NCBI GenBank assembly: GCA_029706075.1
Contig: JAINUG010000007.1
Coordinates: 4,305,001-4,369,000 of the forward strand
From: Aldrovandia affinis
Taxonomy: Eukaryota > Chordata > Actinopteri > Notacanthiformes > Halosauridae
Direction of reading: 5' to 3'
Length of the DNA stretch: 64,000 nucleotides
The stretch's first letter is position 1, and every line of letters begins with the position of its first letter. Shown in pieces: positions 54,896 to 64,000 of this stretch. The position numbers were made by a program, and so were the translations under genes. The notes under the pieces were generated by a model that did no database searches, had not been told where the DNA came from, and saw only the letters and a list, made by a program, of their open reading frames with translations.

Positions 54896-55047
54896 TGGTT
54901 CTTTGTGGCTCAAGTAGGTAGAGCATGGCGTTAACAACGCTTAGGTTGTGGGTTCAATTCCCACTGGGACCACATATACTGAAAAATGTATGCAGTCACT
55001 ACTGTAAGTCTCTTTGGATAAAAGCGTCTGCTATATGGCATATATTA
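54896..55047 (+). mobile_element. tRNA-derived SINE
   Basis: A box A-like TGGCTCAAGTAGG (54906-54918) and a perfect box B GGTTCAATTCC (54951-54961) sit in a tRNA-like head. A tail follows with GTAAGTCTCTTTGGATAAAA and GCGTCTGCT, the widespread teleost SINE tail. The head does not fold into a full tRNA gene and no terminator follows at the right place, so this is a SINE and not a tRNA gene. Confidence 0.75.
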
Positions 55048-57057
55048 TATTAAGATAATGCCATCATTCTGAAGATATATTTCTGATTACCTGAATTCCA
55101 CTTAAAAAAGTGACCTGTGCACTCAATTCTAAACACCCCAGATCAATGCAATGCAATACCATTTGGAAATGTAAATCAAGTGCTCCCAATTCTACAGCCA
55201 CATTTTCAATGTGTCACTCCTTCAGGGCAGACAAACAGTCAAACGCAACGAGGACCATCCTGGAATTTAAATGGAATCTTATAAAAATGACAACACAAAG
55301 CTTACATTTGGATGTTTGGATGTTTTGAATTTACTTTGGCATGCTACAAACATTCACTTTTGTGGCAGACAGATGTTTGCTTTTTGTTTGGAAAACTGGT
55401 ATCACATGATAAGAGAAAGTTTAAAAAAAAGATCTGGGGCTATTCGATTAAGTTAGTCAACTAACTTTCATTTTGTATGTGGAACAGTGCTTGTTTCCAG
55501 TAGACAAGTCAATGCAATCAGGAATTGACATTCAAAAGTCACCTAAATTCACAGTAATGAAAAAATATCTACTGTTAGAAAACACTGCATTTATATATTT
55601 CTACTTATTCTACACATTTCTACTTACTTCAAATGTTGCATGGGTAGTAAACAGTTCAAACAAAATGAGTTTGTTGGTTTACCGCCTTTAACACTGTGGT
55701 GGAATTAACTGTAAATATCAGTGTTATATCCTGGCCTAAATTAATTTAGATCAAAAAATCGAAACCAGTGAAGAACTGAATTTGAAAAACAACAACAACC
55801 TCCCCACCCCACCCCACCCCCTCCCCTCTCTCTTTCAGAACAAAACAAAACTCTTGCCCCCCCCCCCCCATCCTCCTTCTGCACTTCCTGCTTTCTCTCA
55901 GGGGTGCTAAGGCGATTGGGCCCCATCTCTGGCTGTACCGGACTCCACCCAATGCGGCCTGTGGGCGGAGGAACTCTGTGATCCGGCAGCCGGTGGACGC
56001 TGGCCGGAGCCAAGATCATTATTTTAACATTCTGATGGCAACAGCATAGGCCCGGCTGGCCAGGAGGAGCAAGAAGATTCCACCGAAATCAGCAGTTTCC
56101 CCCACCCCCTCCGCTCCCCTCTCTCTCTCCCCCCTATTTCTTTCTGTTTCTCTCTTTTTCTTTCCCGCAACAATTGGCCTTTCACCATAATGGCCATTAG
56201 AAAACTGGAGCAATCAGTGGGACGTCTCCACGGGTCCATGGCAGAACTTGACACCTGTCGAAATGCCTGGAGGCGAGGCCTCGAAGTCTCTGTGGCTAAA
56301 AAGAGTCATTTTCTTTTCTCACCATGCATGGTGGTCAGGGTGAGCTCCCAAGAGAAGCCCTAGTGTTGGCGTTTCGCTTGCCTGTGAGCGGGACCAGCAC
56401 TTTCATACAATGGCTTTCCCTCCTTTCAATCAAATCATTAATCATTTGGATATGTAACAAAATAATACAGTACACTTTTTGGAAACTTTGATATACATGT
56501 TCTTTAATGCACACATTGTATACTGTATTTTTGAGAGGTTTGTCTATATATATATAATTTATTATATATATTTTTTTTTTTCAAAGGACTCATTTGGTTC
56601 CTTCTGAATTTCAACTGAAGGAAAAACGTTTGTAGCAGACTCTGATTCTTTTTCTCTCAACTCATACAAATAAGTTGAGAGAAATCCACCCTACTCCCCC
56701 CTGTGTGTTGAACTGTTCCAAAACATATTTCCCCAAAGATGGAACTCAACAGGTATTTTTACAACCTGGCCAATACTTTTGTTATGTTCTTTGATCCGCC
56801 TGCCTGTGTTTTTTAAAGCAAGCCAGTTTTTTAAGACACGACACCATCAAGTGTAATTTCCGCTACATCATTTATCACTTGTGACAAGCAATTGCATGTT
56901 TGAATGCATAAGACTCAACATCTAATTGTACAGCTAAATCACACCATTATAATATTTTGAGAATGTGTTTAGCCTCAAAGCAATTAAATGCTCACTTTCA
57001 TTTGAGTGAAAATATAATACTATTAACATAGAGTGTAGTGTCTAAAAGCAGGACAGA

Positions 57058-57058
<1 letters not shown>

Positions 57059-57110
<52 letters not shown>
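57059..57110. repeat. (TA)n microsatellite
   Basis: 26 TA units, capable of cruciform extrusion, in the intergenic region. Confidence 0.95.
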
Positions 57111-57111
<1 letters not shown>

Positions 57112-58339
57112 CAAAATAAATGTTTGAAAGCAAAAAAGCAAAACCACTTACATGTGGGAGCACATAGTTGCTTTTATTTCGAAGATGGGAACTCCAGATT
57201 TCACATATGGACAAATGATTCAAACTATTGGTTGAGGTTCAAGATATTGTTTCAAAAGGAAAATACACAAGTGTATTCATTTTCAGTGTTCATTTTCAAG
57301 TTCATTTTTAGTGATCACTGAACTCGCCAAGTTGAGTTAAGTTAAGTAAATATAATATAATATGATATAATAACCTTATTAACAAAACGAAATCAGTCAA
57401 ATCTATAAAGTCATGACTGCAGGTTATATGTTGAGAAGATTAGAGGTTTGGCAGTGCAGCAAATCTCATCCTCCAGATAAAGACTAAATCAAGACTTATT
57501 TTCTCACAAAGAATGAAAGTGGGAGGGGGTGGTGTGAAGGATTACAAATTTGTTTAGAACCATGCTGAATTATCCCATCACCCTCCTTTTCCTTTCCCAC
57601 AAGACTCCTTTAAAAGGGAACAGAATCCACCCCCAGTGTTGTTGTTACATCTCCATGGAGATGGTGCCACACTGAGGTTTGCTTTCGTTTTTTGTCAAGG
57701 GCGATGGGGGGGTCTGAAGTTCTATATAATGAGCCCAAATAAAGCAGGGAAAAAAGCGACAAAAAAATCCAGTACAAATAATGCACCGTGATGACATCAC
57801 TGCTGCTTCCCACCAGAGCCGCCATTTTCACAGTGGCCTCCGCTCCGATGGCTGGCTCAAAGTTAGCATTCAGCAGGCCTATGGAGGCCATCTCCCTCTG
57901 CCTCAATACCCTTTTTGTTGAGGAACAGTGAGCTGTTTCTGCTCCCACAGAAAGCATGGGCGATATAGCGAGGACGCCAGGAAGTCCCAGCCTGTGAGCT
58001 TGACAACAATGGCAAACTTTATTGCTCCACATCGAGGCCCAAACCCCAGCTACAGTACCTGAATTTAAATAAGGGTTTTATTTCCCCACCTCCCACTGGC
58101 AAATTCCTCCATCACCCATCTCCTGTGAACCTTAAGTGACCCGAGTGCTTTCATGCTGAAGGGGGAGAGAGGGAGCTGTGCTCTGCTTTGAGAATGAGAA
58201 AGGCCTTGACATGTAGCTTCAGTCTTGAGTCTCAAAAAGGTTTTTTCTTTTCAGTACTCCCCATTACCCCCATATTTTAAACAATTTTCACCCCTCCTTT
58301 TCTCGTGTCGTAAATGTAGGCGTCTCTCACAGCTGCAAT

Positions 58340-58625
58340 GTTCTCTTCCAATTCAGGAGATAAAACAAGCACATGCTCTCCTCCGAAGCATGTGCTGCCA
58401 GCCACCACTTAATTTCCCCATGCACGCAGTCCACCTGCTGAGCTGCTCAGACATTGCAATGGAGGAGTGCGCTTCATACGCAGTTGGCAGGGGCAGATGG
58501 CAGGTGCCCAACCGATCAGAGGAGTCGCTCTTGTGCAATGAGACACAGACAGTCCCACCGACTGAAAACCTCTTTGGGTGACGCTGTGGCCAATTATGTG
58601 CCACCCTGTGGTTGCAGACAACAGT
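58340..58625 (+). repeat. degenerate dispersed repeat, family B
   Basis: This copy parallels 16440-16710. It has CTCCTCCGAAGCATGTG, GTGCAATGAGACACAGACAG and ACGCTGTGGCCAATTATGTG in the same order. Confidence 0.45.
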
Positions 58626-60199
58626 AGGAATTATCACAGTCACGATTTTATACCTCATTTTCCACCCCGATTTGGCATGCCTAATCATGGCTGTAGGCTC
58701 ACCCCATTGCCTGCATAATGTTCTGACAATTCATCAGTGCCCCACACAAGCAAGAACATCCACACACAACCTCAGCCAGCCAACCATTTCTTTTCCACTA
58801 GCAATTCACCAGTTGACTTGCCATAACTATTTAGCTAAAGCCACCCGACTGAACAGAGAAGTCAGCTAGTGAGCTGCAGGCTGCAACCCCCACCTTCACA
58901 TATACAGTATAGCAGAAGAAAAGCTAGAGTCTTTGGTAGCCTTTCCTGTACTGAAAAAATGACACGGCTAATGAGTGGAAACCATATTCAGATGTAAAAA
59001 GTAAAGAAAAAAGAAAAAAGTTGCAAGCACAATTCAAAATGGGCATGTAACTGAAAATCTAAATTTATGAGATTGTAATTCTGCGAAAAATAATCTTTGC
59101 AGTGTCTCATTTTAAACCTGTGTTATTACTACAGACTCACTTTAGTCATGCCATGACTTATTATGAAGGTCTTCTGGTATCTGTTGTTTTGCTGCCATCT
59201 TTTGGAAGAAATTGTGTATTGCAGTTCTTTATATCTGAAAATCATCCTCATGCTGGGTGTAGAACATGGTTTCCCTCCTGTGCACATTTGCAGTTGTTAC
59301 TGTAAGAAAACTTTTGTTGACAGTGAAACTCTCTCCAAATAACTATAAACTGGGAGAAGCCATGGTTTCTCGTCTGCCAAGGTCTATTATCTTTAAAAAA
59401 AACTTGAATCAGGACTTGAGTAGTTGTCCTGCTGTGGAAATAATTTTCTAGAGACGCAAACTGAACAGCTGCAACAAAAATATCACCAACTGCTGCAGAA
59501 ATATTATCTAGCGTTAGCTTGCTACCATGACAACGGAACGCGTTGAGAATTCTTAACTGGAGGGTCCATCGACACGCAGACTGGATTACAAAGTACTAAA
59601 CAATTGCCTTTGACACAATTGTTAATAAGTGACTTTCTGGTTAATGTTATCAAGTCACATTCATTACTCTCAAGTGACTACCTCTGAACTTCCCTCGTTG
59701 AACACTTTATAGCAGTCAGTTCTCACGGCTGTCTCTCGGTCTACCGTCAAAAACTTCGCAACACAATTTGGGAGTGGGCGTTGAATATTACCTCTCCAAA
59801 CCCTAGTGCGTTACGTAATTCTATCAATTCGTTGTTTCAGCACAGCTTAGTTTACCGAATCTGTAAACGTTCAAGACCAGCGCTTTGATGGTTACTTTGT
59901 ATATGTTTTAATTATTTTAAATTATGTAAACGCTTCTGGCAACAGCACAGATCTTAGGCTCAAACATGTACCATGTCTCAGTATTAAAAAGTATTCAAAA
60001 CGATTTGGTTATGCAGCACTACATGACGCTGTCAAATATTGACGTAGCTACTGTCGTGAATGCAGAAACGTTATTCATTCACTTTCGCTACACGTTTCCA
60101 AATGTAATTGTTATTTCGTCTGATGTATTCATACTTATGTATGAGTGTAAATTGCCCCTTGTGGGTGTGTTGTAAATAATTGTTATCTTAATGTCATAG

Positions 60200-60626
60200 G
60201 GCAGGAAATTCATGGTAGTTAGGTAATCTTTGATGCAGCACTTGCTTTACGGCACAGCGTGGTGGAGGTCAGCGAAAGCAGCGAGTTGCCTTCCTGTACT
60301 GTGTGACAGCAGAGCTATCTAGGTAACGTTAGCTACCTAAACCTGATTGTTCAGCCACACGGGCCAAAGAGCATCGAGGAATTATCTGATTCTGATCTCT
60401 GATTTAAAATGATTTTTTTTCCACGAAGAGGGGCTATACTAGCTGAGTATTACTAGCCAGCAATCAAACACAAGCAGGACAGGACACAGGGCTAACTGTC
60501 AAAACCCCAGCCAGCAAACTGGCTAGGCAAAGTGAAGTTATCTAGCTAGGTAGCTAGCTAAACAACAGACTTCATTTGGCATTGTTCAGATAACGTGTTA
60601 CTTGGGCTGTCACTTACCTGGAAAAC
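60200..60626 (+). promoter_or_regulatory. timm23: timm23 5' flank / 5' UTR region
   Basis: Sequence just upstream of the timm23 ATG must hold its promoter and 5' UTR. No TATA box is evident at a clear spacing and the transcription start cannot be placed. It is notable for clustered AGCTAGCTA-type motifs (for example about 60537-60563) that continue into intron 1. Confidence 0.35.
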
Positions 60627-60732
60627 ATGGATAACAACGCACCAGGATCCGGCGGGGCCAGAGGCGGATTTGGGAGTCTTTTCGGAGGGGGATCCCCTGA
60701 ATACTCACACTCTGAGCTAGCCGGGGTGCCAT
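60627..60732 (+). CDS. timm23: timm23 exon 1 (Gly-rich IMS N-terminus)
   Basis: The exon runs from ATG to CCA plus T, with donor GTAAGT. It encodes MDNNAPGSGGARGG... to ...SHSELAGVP. The extreme N-terminus is glycine/serine-rich, as in other vertebrates. The YSHSELAGVP segment is the conserved receptor-side motif that meets Tim50 and presequences in the intermembrane space. The mature protein uses internal targeting, so no cleavable presequence is expected or seen. Confidence 0.95.
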
Positions 60733-63555
60733 GTAAGTTTTACAAACTGACTTATCTCTAAGCTACTGTAGCTTGCTAGCTTCCAGCTAGTTATATAACC
60801 AGTCTTCGCACAACACTAAAGTTGGCTACGCGGGTATTATTGGACACTATCTTGGTAAGAACACTAAACTAAATATGATGTATAACTGATATTGATGTAG
60901 ATACTATCTCTAGTTAAACTTTCACTAAACTCAGTCTTAGTCAAGTTAGCCTATGTAGTTGGCTAGCTAGCTTAATTGATTTGTTTCACTTCAGTAGTGT
61001 CTATTTCGAAAACAAATCAAACTTAAAGTTGGCTAACGCTTGCTTGATATCTGACTGTAGCAAACAACACATTTTAACGTGCCACTTAAAATTTCAATAA
61101 GATAGGTCACGTGCTGCATGAGTCATGCTACTTGTATCTGGCTTCTGTTAATAGTATAAAAATATATATATATCCACTGTTTCCCCACAGTAACTGGAAT
61201 GAGCCCTCTTTCACCCTACCTCAATGTGGATCCTCGTTACCTAGTACAGGTAAGCTTTCCTCCATGACACGGATGAGTACTTTATGTACAGAATTACAAA
61301 ATAGCCCCAGGTGAGGTCAGACCGAAGACTTGTGTTGAGGGAAGTACAATAGGTGTGTGTTGGTGATCATATCCAAAATGTGCTTTTTTGACTTTTTACA
61401 GTCTGGCGTTTTGTGTCAAGTTGGGCAGCAGTCTGCAGTCATGATGACCTTGTGACTGTTGTGAGGGTCATCCCCTATCTGTACCTGTTCATTGTATTTA
61501 ACTGCAGTCTTAAAGTGGCCAACCTGGGAAAAAGCCTGCTGAGACATGTAGCAGGGCTGCACTCAATAGTTTGAACTGCACAAAATAAGGACGTGCTGGG
61601 AGGGCTGGTCCAGAGATTTTCTTGAGTGTGCTTGATGCGCTCTGGACTTAATCTACCATCAAACCTCTTGGTGAAACATTCTTTGGCCCTTTGCTAATTT
61701 AACACATCCGTGCAGGAGGGGCTGTAACATTGTGATGTCAGGGGAGGAATATGTCAGACATAAGACAGTAAACTGTTTGGAATCGGGAGTGATTTGTCAA
61801 CCGTGGGATTCAGCTGGGTTTTCGATTTTTTTTTTTCTTTTTGCTTTACTGTGAAACAGAGATCGCACATACTGGTGGTTAGTCTCTAATTGGAAATAAA
61901 AGATAACAGATGGTTTAATGGCAGCAGTTGAAATGTCCTCCTTATGTGTTTCTCACAGGACAACGATGAGTTCATCCTGCCCACCGGTGCTAACAAGACC
62001 CGTGGTCGCTTTGAGCTGGCCTTCTTCACCATCGGGGGGTGCTGTATCACAGGTGAGTCTCAATACTCCCACCCCCTCTGTTTTTCATGTTGCAACAGTT
62101 TTTCCAGAGATCTATGTTTTCAGATTTTTTTCTGTGTTCTCCCAATTTGGTAGCCAATTACACCCTCTATTTCTTTCAATTCGCTCTCCCCCACGAAACT
62201 GCCGCCCGTCACTACGGGCAAGCTAATTCCCGTTCAAACCGGGCGGATGCCTTGACAGTTACGCTACCCGAGGCCCCGTAATGAACAATTTTAGCATAAT
62301 ATTCTCATGTGAGGATGGTAAGGTAATCTATTTGAATTTAACCTGCCTCCACAGGTGCTGCATTTGGTACAGTCAATGGGCTTCGCATGGGCTTGAAGGA
62401 GACCAGGGACATGACCTGGTCTAAACCCCGCAATGTACAGTAAGTGCCAATGGCCGAATGGAAGTGCCCACATGGAATGTTGCTGTCATTTACAAAAAAA
62501 ACACGCTGGGATGGGTCGAGCATGTTACCATGTCATGCTAAAGACGAAAAAAGTAAAAAAAAAAAAAAAATCTCCCCATTTATATACCATATGATATAAT
62601 GTTGAAAAAGCCAATCATTGAACCGTAGCTTTGGGCCAAAGCAGGTAAAAGCTCAGTGCTTTTCCTTTATGGACTAATGAGACAAACCTTTTCCACACAC
62701 CGACATTGATCCACAGTCACAAACACGTATAATATCATATTTCTATAGTAATTAGCACATGCTGACTAAAGCATTTTCCTCAGTCTCACTATCAGGGGTC
62801 AATCTTCACCAGCTGCATCAGCATTTTTGTTTTGGGGGTAGCCAACTGCATACAGTCATAGTAATGAGAATGCATAATATTTCACAACCGCACTGAAGGG
62901 GCAAATCTTGCAGTGATGCGATGGGCCTCCAGTCACGATTGAGTATTTCAAATTGAGGTGAAAAATATATCAGGGAGGGAAAAAAAGGAACCACTGAACT
63001 GAAGCTCAATTCCTGTCCAATTTCCTATACGTCATGAAAATAATTATGTATAAATAACATTGTCTTTGTTAGTGCTTCAGGTTGAATCCTTTCTGTGGAT
63101 GGCTGAGAGTGATTCTGGCTCCTCTCTCTGTCTCTCAGGATTCTGAACATGGTGACACGGCAGGGAGCGTCATGGGCAAACACGCTGGGCTCCGTGGGTG
63201 AGTCCTGTCGCTTTCTGTCACGTTTGTACACGTCGGCCCAAACCAAAGCTTGCCTGTGACAGCTCATTTATGATCGCTGCATTTGTGCCATTGTGTCTCC
63301 GTACTAGACATAACATGCTTATTGCATGTTGGGCTATGAGGGAGTGGTAATCTGACCCTATTGTCTGTGCACTGTGCACTATGATACTCTTCCCAGAAGT
63401 GCAGCTGAGAATAATGTGTGTGTGTGTTTGTGTTTGTTTCTCAGCCCTGTTGTATAGCGCGTTTGGTGTTGCGATCGAGAAGGCCAGAGGAGCAGAGGAC
63501 GACGTCAACACAGTGGCAGCTGGGACCCTGACGGGCATGCTGTTCAAATCCACAG
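60627..63555 (+). CDS. timm23: mitochondrial inner-membrane translocase subunit Tim23, 3'-partial
   Basis: The gene encodes the channel subunit of the TIM23 complex, which takes presequence-bearing proteins from TOM across or into the mitochondrial inner membrane. Coding exons are 60627-60732, 61191-61249, 61959-62052, 62355-62439, 63139-63197 and 63445-63555, all GT-AG and in phase, giving 171 complete residues plus the first base of the next codon. The family is about 209 residues, so roughly the last 38 (the final membrane helix and loop) lie beyond 64000. Visible parts are a glycine-rich intermembrane-space N-terminus with YSHSELAGVP, the signature LSPYLNVDPRYLVQDNDEFILPTG, and most of the Tim17/22/23 fold. 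The ATG at 60627 has a strong context (A at -3, G at +4). No lesions are visible. Confidence 0.96.
61191..61249 (+). CDS. timm23: timm23 exon 2
   Basis: A 59-nt exon after TTTCCCCACAG encodes (L)TGMSPLSPYLNVDPRYLVQ with donor GTAAGC. LSPYLNVDPRYL is a hallmark of Tim23. It is preceded by a short ATATAT tract in the intron. Confidence 0.96.
61959..62052 (+). CDS. timm23: timm23 exon 3 (start of first membrane helix)
   Basis: A 94-nt exon after TTTCTCACAG encodes DNDEFILPTGANKTRGRFEL, continuing AFFTIGGCCIT plus one base, with donor GTGAGT. It contains the conserved DEFILPTG segment and the first half of transmembrane helix 1, with its small-residue GGCC face. Confidence 0.96.
62120..62280 (+). 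repeat. dispersed repeat, family A (truncated, timm23 intron 3)
   Basis: CCCAATTTGGTAGCCAATTA then CACCCTCTATTTCTTTCAAT matches the 5' part of family A. It then diverges into a GC-rich palindromic stretch with CCGCCCGTCACTACGGGC. Confidence 0.5.
62355..62439 (+). CDS. timm23: timm23 exon 4 (helix 1 end and matrix loop)
   Basis: An 85-nt exon after CTCCACAG encodes GAAFGTVNGLRMGLKETRDM, continuing TWSKPRNV plus CA, with donor GTAAGT. It finishes helix 1 with the GxxxG-like GTVNG pattern typical of the Tim17/22/23 (PRAT) family. It then gives the basic loop KETRDMTWSKPRNVQ. Confidence 0.95.
63139..63197 (+). CDS. timm23: timm23 exon 5 (start of helix 2)
   Basis: A 59-nt exon after a CT-rich acceptor (TCTCTCAG) encodes (Q)ILNMVTRQGASWANTLGSV plus one base, with donor GTGAGT. 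MVTRQGA is a family signature leading into the second membrane helix. Confidence 0.95.
63445..63555 (+). CDS. timm23: timm23 exon 6 (helix 2, loop, helix 3)
   Basis: A 111-nt exon after TTTGTTTCTCAG encodes ALLYSAFGVAIEKARGAEDD, then VNTVAAGTLTGMLFKST plus one base, with donor GTGGGC. It finishes helix 2, gives the EKARGAEDDVN loop and makes most of helix 3. The reading frame stays open into the intron only briefly. The remaining C-terminal exon(s) are not in the window. Confidence 0.95.
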
Positions 63556-63739
63556 GTGGGCGACGTCATGCAGATACTTTCATAGATTAGAGATTGCAAC
63601 AAAACAAGGCAACCCGTGCTCTCTGGAAGCCCATGATGGTCCTCAAATTTAGTCAAAATCAACTGATTCTGGATCAGAATCAATTTTCTATTCTCAATAT
63701 TTGTAGTTTTGTGGAGCTGGGGCATTTTTACATTGCTTT

Positions 63740-63838
63740 ATTCATGGTCTGAAACACTCTTGGATTTGGAGGAATGGGGGCATTGGAAGGACTTGAAAAG
63801 TCCTTGATTTGGTCACATAGTTCAGTGTGGGAACCCTG
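63740..63838 (-). mobile_element. hAT-like terminus (timm23 intron 6)
   Basis: GACTTGAAAAGTCCTTGATT, then CAGTGTGGGAACCCTG, is the inverse of a hAT-type CAGGGTTCCCACAC end. It is related in style to the 25.2-kb fragment. Confidence 0.35.
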
Positions 63839-64000
63839 TCAAAATATCAGGATGATTTTGAAGGTCTGGAGCCTTTGAAGTTTCAGCATTGAGCGGGCCC
63901 TGATTCCTTCACTCTCCCACACCTGCTGCTTGAAGATAATAAAAAAAGAACTAATTCATAACAAAGATCAGCACCTAGGAGTTGACAGGCTCAGGACTGT

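Larger units (their letters stand above)
51671..60199. other. intergenic region between qki and timm23
   Basis: This is about 8.5 kb of AT-rich DNA. It holds a hAT MITE (52.75-52.95 kb), a tRNA-derived SINE (54.9-55.05 kb), a (TA)n tract (57.06-57.11 kb) and a degenerate repeat (58.34-58.62 kb). Open frames on either strand, such as 53084-53548, 54505-54705 minus and 57610-58032 minus, lack recognisable domains. I see nothing assignable in the 53.0-54.8 or 55.1-57.0 kb stretches. Confidence 0.6.

Noticed and set aside
54906..54978. A functional tRNA gene
   Set aside because: Boxes A and B are present but the cloverleaf is not complete and the sequence continues into the SINE tail.
57610..58032. 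140-residue minus-strand open frame
   Set aside because: No domain, no signal peptide and no supporting splice sites; it is probably a chance frame.

Overview
This window is nuclear DNA from a ray-finned fish, most likely a teleost. It has short, well-conserved exons with GT-AG introns separated by kilobases of AT-rich, repeat-filled non-coding DNA. The repeats are typical of fish: Tc1-like transposons, a CR1-like LINE, solo LTRs, hAT-type MITEs and a tRNA-derived SINE whose tail motif recurs in fragments. There are no bacterial-style operons. Almost all long open frames are chance frames in microsatellites or transposon remnants. I cannot name the species.

Two genes are supported, both on the + strand. 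Positions 1 to about 51.7 kb hold a quaking-family (STAR/KH) RNA-binding protein gene that lacks only its first coding exon, which must lie upstream. Constitutive exons are at 2038-2180, 15895-16011, 26460-26603, 37866-37953 and 39563-39844. They are followed by alternative C-termini: a QKI-6-type tail (41403-41428), and a QKI-5-type tail made of 43036-43110 plus a final coding piece of only 17 nt (47962-47978). All exon phases join cleanly. Linkage to timm23 (human QKI and TIMM23 lie on different chromosomes) and divergence in exon 6 suggest an extra fish paralogue such as qki2, but that is inference.

The second gene is timm23, the channel subunit of the mitochondrial inner-membrane TIM23 translocase. 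Six exons from the ATG at 60627 to 63555 are present; the last coding exon(s) lie beyond the window. About 52-60 kb between the genes is non-coding as far as I can see and carries a MITE, a SINE, a (TA)n tract and old repeats.

The introns hold the unusual structure. Intron 2 has a nested set: a Tc1 relic split by a CR1 LINE, itself split by a complete solo LTR containing a (GA)n tract. Each of the last two insertions is bounded by a target duplication. A second solo LTR of the same type lies in intron 4. Intron 4 also has a roughly 1-kb minisatellite of 46-bp units organised as a 184-bp four-unit higher-order repeat. Two CR1 tails each carry a hAT MITE at the same TCTAGA site. Candidate quaking response elements lie next to both alternative C-terminal exons, suggesting self-regulation of splicing or mRNA fate. 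I did not find a convincing wholly new system.
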